From assembly GCA_038373885.1 (NCBI GenBank), contig JAWZYV010012356.1:62001-126000 (forward strand): a DNA stretch of 64,000 nucleotides, given 5' to 3'. The DNA is from Cheiracanthium punctorium (Eukaryota; Arthropoda; Arachnida; Araneae; Cheiracanthiidae). The notes beneath the pieces were generated by a model, which saw only the letters and a list, made by a program, of their open reading frames with translations, had not been told where the DNA came from and did no database searches. Of the stretch, positions 22,931-38,000 are shown piece after piece; position 1 is the first letter of the stretch; the number at the start of each line of letters is the position of its first letter. The position numbers and the translations under genes were made by a program.

Positions 22931-23090
22931 ATCATTCCAGATTTTTTGTATTATTGAAGAAACGTATTATTCATCATGCCTTTTGCAAAATCGTTTTTTA
23001 ATGCGATAGTTAGAAGAAAACCATTGCTGGTTGACTATGAAGAAACAAAATTGAATCGCTGTTTGTCAACCCTAGATCTTACCTTTTTAG
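22931..23090 (+). CDS. SLC7A1-like: CAT gene, exon with start codon (coding 22976-23090)
   Basis: Acceptor TTTCTTTCTAG ends at 22930. ATG at 22976 is the first in frame after a TGA at 22955-22957, and gives [15 protein letters not shown], a short basic cytoplasmic N-terminus. The exon continues to the [10 protein letters not shown] stretch that leads into membrane segment 1. The donor is GTATAT and the phase is 1. The upstream intron (22108-22930) is AT-rich with nothing recognised. Confidence 0.92.
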
Positions 23091-26000
23091 GTATATAAAT
23101 ATATGTATTTTAATGAGGGTTAAGCTCCCCTTGTGAGTTAATCTTTAGTTTTATGTTTGTGTATGGTTTGGAGTATGTCTGCCTGTGCAATTTCTGAAAT
23201 TCAAGTGCCAAATATTTTAATCTTGTCCATTCTACCCAAAATGTCTGGGTTTTTTACTAAACCCTAGCCAGCGTGGGGTCAAAACACCAGGTTTTTTTTT
23301 TTTTTTTTTTTTAAACACAACTCTGATTTATACAAAAAATACATTTGGCTATGTGTATATGTATATTTCACATATACTGCTTTTATCAAGAAATTTATTG
23401 TTCACATTGAAAAATATGTATTCATCATTAAATTATTATGAAATTTTTCATTTTATATATCTTTCATTACAAAATTCAAAATGAATTACTTTATCTGTAT
23501 ATGTTTAATGTATGTCATAAGTTATAGCTGTTTGAGTATATTTCGATAAGTCTGTTTTAGGAATTAATTTAATTTATTGTTATTTTAGAAATTAAAAGAT
23601 TGCCTGTCTAAAGTAAATTAAAGCAATAATTTTCAGTCTGTATATGTGTGTCTGACCAGAAGCATGTTTTCTTTAAAGATTATTGAGGTTAATTTGACTG
23701 TACTTATTACTAAATCTTCTATTGGTGGTAAATTTTTGTGTACATTTTATTTATTTATTTATTTTTTTTCAATTGAAATTTATCACTTCCCCTTTTTTCC
23801 CTTTTCAATAAGAGAATATTTTAAAATTGATTTCATAGTTCATTTTACATGATTGTAGTTTATACGAATTTTCAACTTGTAACTTCATAAGTATTCTTAA
23901 AACTACTAAACTGTTAATTTCTTGTTTTCAGGAATCGGCAGTACACTTGGATTAGGTATCTATGTACTTGCTGGACAAGTGGCAAGTACTAAAGCAGGTC
24001 CTGCAGTAACTATATCATTTTTCATTGCTGCTGTTGCATCTGTATTTGCGGGTAATGAGAAAGTCCTTTATTCTAAAAAGCATTCTACCTTTGATTGAAC
24101 AATATTACTGTGCACATTATTATGATTTTTCACAAAAGTAATTTGAAATAATTACAGAATATTAGTTAATTTACATTTCCAAATTTTCTTCAGTTTTAAA
24201 TTATATGTGTTAATTTACAGCACTTTTACGCAGTCTCTTTTGTTGCTACATCAAAACCTGTCTTAAATGTAATCACAGGGGATTGAAATCCCCCACCTCC
24301 ACCCCAATAAATCCAAGTTTTCACTGTGGAAACATAATTTGGAAAGAAATAAATGAAGGATATGAGATCATGTAATTTACATGCAAATTTTTCTATTAAA
24401 AATAAAAATCTAACTAAAATAAAGAAGCAAAAAAATTCTTTTCGAGTTATTTAGAATTATAAAGCTATCTAATGCCTTATATGCCTGAAAGCTTTCTAAA
24501 GGAGACAGTCTCTTTTTTTTTTAAATGAGAGAAAATTTTTCAACACGATCTCCCCCCCCCCCTCCTCATTTTTAATGGTTTGTGCATTGTATAGCAATTA
24601 AATTTAAAAAAATTAGTTTGCTTTTTGGCTCTAAATTCACAAAGAAGTGAAGAATATTTTCTTGTAGAAAACGAGACCCAGTTGAAAGATAGTAATTTAA
24701 TAAAATTAATTAAGAATGTACTATTAATGATGTGATACCTTGACTTTGCCATTGGCTTCAATGATTATTTATCTAAAAGTATACAAAAATAACTTCATGT
24801 AAATTAAGTTTTAAAAAGCAGTTCTAGCATATTGTTATTTTTAACTTCTAAAGGTTCTCTCACAGCTATTTTCTAGCTATTAGAATTTTAAATTTAAATA
24901 TTAATGGCTTTCTATGCTATAAATTCTGAACTTTTTAAATTAAAAGTTGCCAATTAGTGGTAGTTAATTTCAATCCACAACAGTTATGTATTTTTATTTA
25001 AAAATACTGTTTAAATGTACTGTTACATTTAGTATTTCACTAAATTTATACATTCAACAATGTTGGTAATCTTAAAAAAAGTCCAGACATTTATTTTGAG
25101 GTTGAAAAAAAGTTTTATAATTTTTTTAAATAACATTTTAATTTAATTAATATTACAGATACTTAGCATTTCTCTAGTTTAATGTTACAATTTTAAAGTA
25201 AATTGTTCTGAATGCACACAAGAATTCAGTAGTGTATGACAGATTGTTAGAATGCCAGATTTATTTATCTCTTAAAATAATTAAATATGGCATGAATTAA
25301 GTCTTCAAAATAATGAATAAGAAATTGTAAAAATTAAAAGTTCATAGCAATTGAGTAAATTTCACTTGCATATAAATTTTGTTATTTAATGTAATGGAAA
25401 TTTACAGGACTTTGTTATGCTGAGTTTGGAGCTCGAGTCCCTAGGGCTGGTTCTGCATATGTGTATAGTTATGTGACTGTTGGTGAACTTATGGCATTTA
25501 TCATAGGATGGAATTTAATTCTTGAATATGTTATAGGTAAGTATGAAACACTCACCATGTTTATAGTAAATATATAGTAACCTTTCACATTTGATTTTAT
25601 GTGCATGTGAGTTTTTGAGATTAAATTCTACTTGTTACTTGCAAATCACAAAATGTTTTGGTAACAGTTTCTTCAAAATACAACAAGAATTTAAATTTAT
25701 TTTTTCTTTGACATTTATTTCTATTTATTTATTTTTTCTGCAAATAATTTATCTATACTATAATACACATTACATTGTTTTCTGTATGTTTCTAAAAACT
25801 ATCGGAATTACATTAAAGATTTTACATAGGATTTTAGTTCAGTGATTGTTTCTGGAAAGAAGCTTTTGTAAAAACATCTATTATATTTTCACAGCAATTA
25901 AATTTCTTTTACTATAAGTTGGATTAGATATTTAATTACAAAATTATGCATTCAAATTTGTGTTTCTACTCTAAATGTGTATTTAAATGTCATGTGTGCT

Positions 26001-29000
26001 ATTAGTGGTAAGGACATATTGTAATTATTAGATATAATTTTTTACAAATAAAGACTATAATGTTATTTTGTTATTAAAACAAATTTTCTTGTTTTCAAAA
26101 TAAGATTTTTTTTTTTTTTCTTTCTGCAAGCTATGTATTTTTTCTCACACTGTGTACTTTTAAACAAGCTGCATATTTTTACTTATAAGTTTTTTATTGA
26201 TTAACATAAGCTAAAACATTTAGCACTGTAAATTTTACAGTGATTTTATAATAGTTATAATTATTATGTACCTTTTGAACTACAATGCATTTAATTTTAT
26301 CAATATGTGTTTTGTAGTTATGTAAATTATTTGCTTGTGATTTGTTTTCTCTGATTGTAACTAACTGAAATGCTTGAAAGCAATCTGTACTTAGTTGTTA
26401 ATTAATGCTCATAAAGCATTTTGAGGCTGTAAAATGTTGATTTTAAAGCATACCAAAATAAAAATTTCATTTTAAAGTATTTTCTGAAGAGTTAAAATAC
26501 AAATTGTTAGTTGTTTGACTTACCACTTTTGATTTTTGCAGGTACTGCTTCTGTTGCTAGAGGTTATAGTGGTTATATTGATTCCCTTTTTAATGGAACA
26601 ATGCAGAAACATATGCAGGAAGTAATGCCTATAGACATACCTAATGTTTCAGAATATCCTGACTTTCTAGCATTTGGAATCACTTTATTGCTTGCAGGTA
26701 AAATTTTTCAACACATGTCAGCCTTTAATTAAAATTTTAGTTTTCTTTTCTAGGAAGAAAATTATCAATATTTCTCTTAGCCTTAATTATTGAAAATTCA
26801 TACTACTAAGTTTTAAGTTCTACTACCAGATACTGAAATGGTCAGTACACAAAAATGCTGATACAGCATGTTTGAAAATAATAATTTCTCATTTTTGTCT
26901 CTATATTTTTCAATTATTCCGGGTTTAAATTAAAAAATAAAGGTCAGTACTTTCTATATATCCTAGTAAATAAGGGAAAGATGAATAATTCAACAAGTAC
27001 TTTATTTCACTGTATTCTTCTTTATCTATGTTTGCTTTTGTTTAAACTTTGGATCAACTAAATTTTATAGTAAATAAAAATGTATCCATCTACTGGTATG
27101 GTGTATAGTTTGACTGGGCTATAAATCGATAATTTGCCAATTTTCAATTCTGTTCTGGCATCATACACATGCTAGTTTACACATTTTCATTTTTAGCAAT
27201 GCATCATTGTTGGTAACTGCTTTCAAAAATGTAGGCAAATGATGAACAATCATGTTCACTCTTATTTGACAGGAGACATACACATTACTTGCACGGAAGT
27301 CTGTATACTTACTCTCTGTGAGCTTGTTCTTCCTAGATAGCTAGCATTCATTGGCACATTAGTTTCAGAGCACTGACCACAGGGAACAGTACATACAGTG
27401 TCTGATGATGCTAAAACTTGCTTGGAGTTTTGCTGTAATAAAATTGTGGTTGCAGGTTCAATTGTGTCATTAAACGATCAAGTTGCTAGTGGAAGGACAA
27501 TATTTTATTGGAGTGGAATCTTATAATCTAAGTGCAGTACAGGTGACTGAATATAAAGTTGGATTTGCTCTCATATGACAGTGGTCTTCTTTTGTAGTCT
27601 TTTTGCATATGATGTGACACAGAAGACATAAGATGTCTAGTTCTTGTCAGTGGCAGATCAAATCAAGTGGGGATATGAACATTCCAGTGTAAATGGGGAA
27701 AGTGCATGCTTCTAGAGCGTTTGAAGATTATCTATTGCTAGTATCCTGGAAAATTGGTGTATTTGGTTTTGATTGATGGTAGAAATAAGAATGAATTAAA
27801 ATAAACACAGCACACTGTTTATGATTAAATTCGCTTGTTGACAGAGACTATTGGTATTTCATAGTTTTTAATGTGATGGAAAAATCACTGTGCAGTTTGT
27901 GATTTTTTAAATTCATTTTTGATGTAATTTTTAGAAAAAAATATTAGTAATTCACAAAGTAAAATGTGATTAAAAAATTTACATAAATTATCTATATAAA
28001 AGAAACTAGTTGTGGAAACTTTTTAAAGAAGTGATTTTCGCTAGAGCTTTTGATAGTGATATTTTGTTGAATTAACCCCTTAACTGCTACGGGTGTATAT
28101 GTATATACCCTTTGCGCAATCGATAATTTTACTGTCCTGGGTGTATATATATATATACCATTCTCAAATAATTTATTGCTGGTAGTATGAATACTCTCAG
28201 TTTTTTGGCATGCAATAACTTCAGTTTGAACAGAGGTTTACCCAAGATATACTCATTGCTGTGAATCAGGGAGGGATATTTCCTAAAGTAGCAGCTAAGA
28301 AATACAGTTACAGATTATACAGGATACACTAATGTAAATAACCCCTAGTGCTGACTCTGCCACATGAAAGCATACATTTAGGGCTTGACTGAAATTTTGT
28401 GCCCTGGGTCTCTTTTTAAATTTTGTAACTCATATAAAGGATGTTCCATAAATCCTGACTTAGGCTTTTATTTCTTCAATATTGATCATAGATATACACA
28501 ATAAACTACAAAGTTACTTAAAATTTTTACAAAAGAATTCCCAATTAGTAAAATGTGCTGCATTAATTAGGCAATGCATGCAATTTCAGCCTTTCATCAT
28601 AAAAAGATTTACAGATATGAAAATAAATATATGTTCATTTGAAGCACCTGTCAATGGCGGTCACATTGGGGAAAAAACAAACAAACAAACAAAAAAAAGA
28701 AAACAACACATATTGGAATAGTTTCAGGGGCTGTACACAAATTACAAAATGAAAGAATGATTTCATAAATACATAACACTTTTTATATTAGTGGTATTGT
28801 ATAGTCCCTTATCAGCTTTATATAAACATATTTTAATGCTTTTTGTGATGAAAGGCTGAAATTTTGGACATAACCTAATTAATGTATGGGACACATTTTA
28901 CTAACTGGAAATGCTTTTGTACTTGAGTCATATCAAAATTAAAATTTTGTATTTAGATGTAATCTCCAGCAAATTTTAACTGACTAGGGGCCAAGGCCCC

Positions 29001-32000
29001 CAGACTCGCTACACACACTTTTCGTATGAGGCATTCGGCCCCTAATCAGGCTTATTCCTAAAAAAGACATAATTTCAACACACAAAACCCGATGATTGGA
29101 TCAGATAGAATGTTACTGAGCTGCACATTGCTTGGTTCTTGCATGTTCATTTGTACATAAAAATTTAAACTTCACACTACAGTAGACCCCCTACCCCTCA
29201 TAACACGGAAGATATTTTGTTATGGGAATCCGTGTTGTACGCGTACTGAGCTATACTCAACCTGGAGTGCAGACTTATAATCGCTGGAAAAATTATTTGC
29301 ACTCCTCAGAATCACAATGATATTTAATGTTGCCATTCAAAAGTTGTATTAATTAGGAGCTAAAGCGTAATAAAATCGGAACATATGTTTCAGCTGTATT
29401 TTTAATAATGTAAAACCTATTGGACACCTTGCAAATTTGCCACCCATGGCGATTTTTCATTATTTGGCGACTTGCGTACATGTAAAGTTAATAAAAGCTG
29501 CGGAACAGATAGAATAGCCTGCCACCAATGGCGACTTTTCATTATTTGGCGATTTGCACATGCTCACAACCTATATTTACTGTTCATTTAAGGTTACCGG
29601 AAAACCGTTATCCATATTTTCATTTACATAATTGTTTGCAAATTGGCGTACTTAACACCACGAATTATACCATCTCGTCGCGCTAGCAAATATCCAAAGT
29701 GTACTATAACTGCTATAATGGCATAGTTAACACCACGAAATATTTCTACTGGTAGCAAATAATCCAGCTGGACGAGAACCGGCTTTAAAATAATCTGCAT
29801 TTTAATTATTTTTCATTTTCAAGATATTAATTATTCTGTTTTGGAAAAACGAATAATCGCTAATTCTAAACACCTGTTGTCTAAGCGAACTTACTATTTG
29901 AAAATTGTCAACTTTGTGTAACACATTTTGAGTTACTTATTTCATATAGTTTTTATTTTGGCGTAAAATGGGCGTAATTCTAACTCATGTTTGTAAATTT
30001 CACGCGATTCTAGATACTTGGAAAAGCTTTTGCAAAGGAATGAATGATTTTATGCCAAATCTGGCAACCATTCGGTTTATTTTTTCAGTTTTTTATTAAT
30101 ATCTTCTAAAATAATTCGATTTTCGAAATTTAAATCAGCTTAGCAGGTTCCTCGGAATTTTTCGAATCTGTGGGCACCTTCGTCGAAACTCAAATCCCTA
30201 CGGTTTAGGAGGAGATAGGTCCACAAGCTTTGACAGCGCCAGTGGCGGCGACAGCGGCCTTTACTTTTTTTTAGAATAGAGAGATACCATAAAATTCTGT
30301 ACCTTTTTTTAAATATTGTGTACGTCTGTGATAAATATTTAAGGAATAAAAGTTTAGATCAGTGAATTTGGGACACCCTAAATAGTTGCACAACTATGTT
30401 GATGTGCATTTTTTAGTCTTAAGTTGACTTTTCAGCTCTCACCTGATTCTAGTCCCTATGTGATTATCAGTTCCTGTATAGACCTTTCCTATTCTTTATA
30501 AAATTCATATTAGGAGGGTACAAAACATTTAAGATGTGGGAGAAAGGATTTTTCAATGCTTTGCACAGTGACACATCCAGAAAAAAATTGTGGAGAGGGC
30601 ATAAAATTTTTATGCCTGCTTTTTCTTGTAAATTATGTGAATTTATAAAATAAATCAATTGTCTGTTGTAGAAACCTAGTTTGTCTAGGGTGAATCATAT
30701 GCACCACTAATGGATCTGCGAATGTCTTTGCACAAAATCATATGATAGATGCAGGGTTTTGTAAGAAGTTGAATTTTAATGCATCAAAGTTGAATGGACT
30801 TTTGATGCATTTATAATTGCAGATAGTGCTAAATTTTTTTCATTTATTAATTGGTAAAAAAATTAATAAACAAAAAAAGTTCAGTACTACTTGTTAAATA
30901 AACTTTTGTTCAGATTAAATCATATAAACAATTATACATTTGATTGCTATTTCTTCCAAAACTTCATCGCCCCACCAGTGGCATAGCACTAGCGCTTTGA
31001 ATTGGAGATAGAAGGTGGCTCGTTCAAAACCAGTTTACATTCGCTGACCTAACCATTCTGAGTTTTCCATAGTTTTCTCTTAAACTTCGCTTAAATGTTA
31101 GTTACGACCCCTTAGAAAGTCCCCCACGGAAGGCAATCCAACCACTGGCCTAGATCCGTAGTGCAGATAATTGGCCGTAACCCACATTTCTATTTCCTTT
31201 TTCAAAAAATCCATCAAAATCTATTTGTTTTCAGTTGAAGAGTAATCATTGATGTTATCAAAGTAAATTAGGTGTGTTTTTGATGATAGCTGATCTTCCA
31301 GTCTAGTGTTAAACTCTCTACCAGTTAATTTAGTAGTTTTGAACTTTTAATATATGATTGTAATGGTTCAGAATAACATTTTTCAAGGTCCGTAACATAT
31401 TTTCTTGCCTTAAAAATAAACTTGAGTTTCAATTAAAAAGGATTCCACATAAAAAATTCTTATAGTATGAACTAATTACCTTCTGTCACACCACTAATAT
31501 GTGTAATGAATTTCAAAAGAATAAACTCGATATTAAAGTATGAATTTTCTGAAATGATGTAAGATATGTACAATAACTAGTTTGAGATAGGCCTTAAACT
31601 CTTAATTCATAAAGGTAAAAACTGGGTAATATGTCAACTGCTTTATTTTGACTATAGGCTGGTCTTTAAATTTTGATTTTTTAACCCTTTTCGTGGTACG
31701 TGTATGTGAAGAGAGTCAAGAGTAATTGGGAAATTTTTAGCTTATTTTTAAGAATTAATTCATATGTTTTCCCTTTACTTTTAATATTAGTAAGAAAATT
31801 AAGAAAACAAATGTTCCTCATTTAAATTTTGCAGATGAATAAATTGATTGTTTACATCAACGAAAGTCGAAAAAATAATTGCTGCTCGTATGGGGAATCA
31901 AATACAAAATGTATAACTAAAACCAAAGTTTCTTGTACTCATTTTTCAAATAATTATGCAATCTTTCTTTAAAAACACAAATGAAAGTTCATAAGCCTAA

Positions 32001-35000
32001 AATAATTTAGAAACTATGTGTATAATAAATTTTAAAAGTTATGTGTATAATAAAATTATCTATCCATTATTAGCAAACAAAAATCAGAAAATTTACTAGT
32101 GATTATTGATTTTTATAGTCAACAGACTGCTGACAAATATACTTATGAGTGCCCTTCAAAAAGTCAAACAGATTGTCCCTTATATCACTTTAGCTAGATC
32201 AGTCTGCGTGACAACACTCTTAGCATGGATGTCGGCAGCATAGGGTAAAGTAGGCACTTTCCCCCCCCTGGATTTTTGTATGCCGTCCCCCCACTGTTTT
32301 GTTCTTTCCAACATAGTAACCAACTGAAGTAATCTTTGCCCCCCCCCCCCTTGAAAATGCTGCCAATGCCCATGACTCTTAGTGTACAGTTCTATTCTGC
32401 AATATTGAAATCATATTTTTAACTATATATATTTAAAGTAACTAACTAATAAAGACTGAATTATTCTAACTTAAATGTTTATAAATATTCATACAAATTA
32501 ATTATAAATTATTGCTCTGCAATCTATGTGTTATGCACGAATTATATTTAATAATTTTTTTGATTACTTGTACTGAAGATTAATTTAAAAATCTAATTTA
32601 TTTTTCAGTCATGCTTGCTGCAGGAGTCAGAGAATCTTCGCGTTTCAACAACCTTTTTACTTGTTTGAATTTAGCAGTTGTTGTTTTTGCCATAATAGCT
32701 GGGTCTATTAAGTCTGATATTCATAACTGGAAGCTTACTGAATCAGAGGTATAAAGTTGTTTTTCTTGAAATAAAATCATTTATTGTTTAAAATTATATA
32801 AAAAAATATGTTGTTCTACATCTCATTATGAAAGACTGACAGATCTTAGATGACAAGGCTATAATTAAAATAATTTTGCAAAGTAACTGTTCAGCGAGCT
32901 TAATCTCACAATTTGAGTAATTCTTTTTTGTAAAATAAATTTGTTGTATTTTAAATGTTTAGCACTACATTATTTTATGTAATATATCAAAATAAATAAA
33001 ATTAAAATGTAATAAAATTGACTATTGCTCACTCAAAGACATAAAGTCGGCTTTGGCGCCCTGCCAAAAAATGGATGCTGCGATTTTTTCAATGGGGAGA
33101 TGGGTTCAGATGTGCAAGAAATTCTCTCTCTAGTATGTGCGGACAGGGCTGCCAATTTAGCCACTTTTTGGCTAGATTCTGGCCAACTGGCAATGCGGAA
33201 GTATTTTGTAAATCAGAAATGAAAGTCCAAATGACTCTAAAAACACTACTACCGCATAGAATTTTAAGAGTCCTTGCACATCTGAACCCATCTTCCCTGT
33301 GAAACATTGCAGCATCCATTTTTATTTTGGCAGCGTGCCAAAGGCAATCTTAGCGTGAGCATTAGATAATCACAAGACAAGCAGTAGATAATCATAATAA
33401 TGATTTTATGTTTTAATGTGTCAGTTTCTCTGCTAGTCAAATTAGATTTTCTCTCTCTAAAATTGGTCTGATTTTTAAAGTCCTGTTTAACAAAACAGGT
33501 TTTTTCTGAGACTAATGTAGACACTGCGTGGGTTTCTTATAGGTTTATCAAATTATGCATATTTTGATGCACCTTATTTAAACTTAATTAATTTGAAAGT
33601 GAGATATTATATATATTATATGGTCAGTAACGTTAAGGCCTCATAATTTTTCACCAAACGTCGGATATATTGTCAAGCTAGATTCAAATTTGGAAACTTA
33701 TTTTTGGTGTCATGTTTGGCAATATTTCACCAAAAGTTGTCAAGATACACAATATTTTGTAGGTCCCAAACTATGATTGTTCATAGACTTTAGTGTATGA
33801 AAGTAGAGTAAAGAGCCCTAACGACCAGTGATTTCTACATTATGTGACATCCAGAAGACGGGGGGTGGGGGTCAAAACATTTCACCTATTTAAGAGCCCC
33901 CTATTTGTACGCTGTGCCACTGAGTATATAACATTTGTGGTTCTGATATAAACTAATGTTGTGTTAATGTGCAATAAAAATGTATTTCGTCTTACATATA
34001 TGGTTACAGCGCTTTTATACTCAGTTATTCCTGGATTGTTGAGTATTACAACATACAATTTATACTGACTGTATACCTATCATTCTTTTAGAATTTAAAA
34101 TATAAAATGTAGACTAGAAAGAATTAATATTTCTATATATTTCTACATTGATTCTTTGTTAATACAGATGTGTTTAGAGATCTTTTACATCATAAATTTA
34201 TATTATCATAACGTCTATACATTGAGTTTTGTCTTACCTGTACATTAGAATTTACCTGCCATGAACACAACAAAATCCTCATCTTATGCTTGAATTTTGT
34301 GTTGCATCTTCATATGTATCAATGGTTACAAGAACCAATGCTGTCATTGTGTTCTTTAAATAGGTGCAATGGTTTTTTTTTGAAATATCTGATACAGCAT
34401 GTCTTTTGAATTTAATATTTTGTGTACTGACAATTCTAAATTAAAGAATTTCATGAAGAGAGTACAGAAATTGTATATTATTATGCTTATCATTATATTA
34501 TACTCTTACTGACACCTACATATATGTGACATCAAGTAATTTTATGTTGAAGGTGCCAGCTGGATCTGGAGTTGGTGGATTCTTACCATTTGGTGTCTCT
34601 GGAATGATGTCTGGTGCGGCTACTTGTTTTTATGGTTTCATTGGTTTTGATTGTATTGCTACTACAGGTAAGAGGGAGTTAGTCTTTCAAAATTACACAT
34701 ATTGTTACATGCTATGTTATTGATATTTAAATATTGATGCTACAGTAGTAATGCTTCAAACTGTCTTTTATAGAATAGAAAAAAATTACCAGCGCACATA
34801 CACACATGTATTGTTCAAATTAGAAATAATGTAATTCTCTTAAGAATTACATTATTTCTAATTAATTGAAAACATATATGAAACAACATTGGACATATGG
34901 ATATAATTTTCTTCTTTTTCTCTTTTTTTTTTCTGGATGCATCATCAACAGTTTAATTATGACAGGAGCTAGTGATACATAAATTCCACATGCAAAATTT

Positions 35001-38000
35001 TCCCTCCATCTGAAACAGTAATTGTTCTTTCAATAAAAGTCAAATTTAATGATTCCATAGACACATTGCTTACATTAGCCTTTTAAACATTTAAGCACTA
35101 ACCAAAGTATAATTTTCTCATGCAATTTTCTCTCTTGCACATTTTAATTTATAATTTGTTTATGGAGTATTGATTTGTGTATATTTTATTTGTTACAATA
35201 GTTTGTAAAAGTGAGTTCTTATACTTATTAGTTGTTTGAATGAACTTTTTTCTATGTGATTCAAGAAATAAAAACATCTAATTTTAAAATTTTTATCGAT
35301 TGCTTGCAGTGTTTTAACTGTATTTTAGAACTTTTCATTTACACATCTCATTAATCTATCTTGTAGGTGAAGAAGTAAAAAATCCCCAAAAATCTATACC
35401 AATCAGTATAGTTTTATCTCTTTTATTTGTGTTCCTTGCTTACTTTGGTGTTTCTACTGTCCAGACATTGATGGTGCCATATTACCTTCAAGATAATCCT
35501 GCTCCTTTGCCATATGTTTTTGATTATGTTGGTTGGCCAGTTTGTAGATGGATAGTTGCTATTGGTGCTTTAGCTGGGTTATCTACCAGGTAATATAGTG
35601 AAAATCTTATATTTTTGATGCACATTTTTCATGTTTGATGCATTATTTTTCATGAATAATTACATCACCTAATTTTCATATAAAATAATTTTTTAAACTG
35701 CCCAACTAATTTATATGTACATTATGAAATCAAATCTAATTTGATTTAAACTTTTTCAATTAGATAATTAATATTTGTAAAGCCACTGAGAAAATTTACT
35801 CTTGTTGAATAATTTTATTTCATTTTAATATTTTAATGAAATAATTAAACAATTGCATATCTAATTTATAACCACCAAGCTAACTCATTCACACTCTTTA
35901 TATTCTTCAATTTCTGCTGATATCAGAAGTGATAAATAAACTTCCATTGCGGATTCCAAACAGATCTTTTACTCTCAACAAGGTGGTACTTTCTTCTGAA
36001 ATTATGACTATATCATCTACAAAAAGTACTTGGAGCAGGGTAAGATCATTAACAATGATCACTGTGTTCAGATATTCTGTATGTTGAGTAAATTGTGCTC
36101 AACTGGGTAATAGGAAGAGATCATGTTCTTATATGATGATGCATTGTTTCAAACTCCATGTATCATTTCAATTCTTTTAGATGACAATTCATCAAGTATC
36201 CTGAGATCCCTTCCACTGATTTCTATAAATTTAAACAATTTCAACAACCCTGAAAGCCTCTGTGTCAAAAAACTGATCATCTCATTTTTGAGGTTGATAC
36301 CTTTCTTGGTGGATTACTGTATAATTTCTTGAAGAAGGAAATCAGTATGCTGGTAAAAAAATTAACAACACATAATAAATTGCAATTGTCACTACTATGA
36401 GCATTAATGTCTTTATTTTTATACTGTTTTTTTTCAATAATAAGTCATGCACGAATCCAGAAAAAAAAATTCTGACTACAGTAATCTTTTCCTTCTGTTA
36501 TGTTTTATGACATACGGATATATATTTTCTATATTTTAGTTTACTTGGAGCTATTTTTCCTTTGCCCCGAGTCTTATATGCTATGGGATCTGATGGTATT
36601 ATTTTCCGATTCTTGGCCAGAGTTCATCCAAAATATCAAACGCCTTTGATTGCAACAGCAGTATCTGGAGTGTTTGCTGGTTTGTATAACATTATTGATC
36701 TCTTATCTTATAGCTTATTAGTAAGCATTATTATTATTATTATTTGAAATTCAAAGTTATTTGAAAATCAAAGCCATAATGGTTATTTGAGGCTTACATT
36801 GAGTGTGATTATGTAATCAAAAGTTGACTATATTAAAAACATGCTGTGTTTTGGAATTTATTTATCTATTATGGTCAAATGTGAAGTATGGTTTTTTAAA
36901 ATTTATTTTCTAGGTTTTATGGCGATGATGTTTAATGTTCATGAACTTGCAGATATGATGTCCATTGGCACTCTCTTGGCTTATTCATTAGTTGCAGTTT
37001 CAGTTACTATTTTAAGGTAGCTGCTTTAGATATTAAATTTAAAAAATAAGTTATTATTTGACTTTACTTCCACCTTTCCTTTTATAGTACCAGGAAAACT
37101 TTAAATTAGCTATTATCTTCCTAAGTGTTTTTCTTTCGTGGCTGTATTTTAGAAATAATTTATAATTTCCATTAGTTGTTAATCTGACTTATCTGTTTAT
37201 TGCAGTTTGAGATATATTCATATTTATTGTGGAAAAATTTAGGTTAGTTATTGTTTTCATAATTTCATGAGTGTTTTTTCTTTTTAAACAAATAACTTTG
37301 TTTAAACGCACATACACGAAGTAAAAAAAAAAAAAAAAAACATGCTTAAACAGGAAAGTTGCTTATTTTTAATTTCTTAGCACTAACTTTGTGAAATGTT
37401 TTTAATAATAAGAATATTGGTAGGTATGCTGCAATTTTTGTTATCCCACTTAAAAAATAAAATAAATTCTAATCTCTCAAATTTTGATGCATAGCTGTAT
37501 ATAGCATATTATTTTAAGCTAAAAGATTCTTTTATAATCAATTTTTAAATTATTTACCTTTTTCCATTTTATTCCAACCAGAAAAAAGACTTAGTGTAGC
37601 ATGTGTTTATTATATGATTGAAACATACAGAAGTAAGTGGCAAAAGGATATATGATGCTCTTATAAAAGCACTTTTGAAATTGTTTTGAATTGAATTTAT
37701 TAATTTTATTACTTTGAAGCACATTTCATTTATTAAAAATTTTTACCAATTTCTGGAATTCTACATAAACTAGCCGCCAAGGCGGCCAGCTTCGCCGCCC
37801 CATACCTAGACTCATTTCAATGAAAATCATGTTTCTTTTTTTTTAACAGTATTTGTCATTAAATTTATTTAGGTTAGGGTTGCTACACAATTTGGGTTCC
37901 ATCATAAAATCCCATGTTGAAACAGCAAACGGCTAAAATGTGCTTTAGCTCAATGCATGGCGACATTTTTTAGATGGGCGATTAATGTGTGAAGTATTGT

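Noticed and set aside
27060..27760. Possible coding remnant in intron 4
   Set aside because: Composition is slightly richer in G+C but no frame gave a convincing domain.
33025..33524. Several overlapping ORFs of 65-86 codons on both strands
   Set aside because: They are readings of the inverted arms of the MITE at 33051-33343 and its flank.
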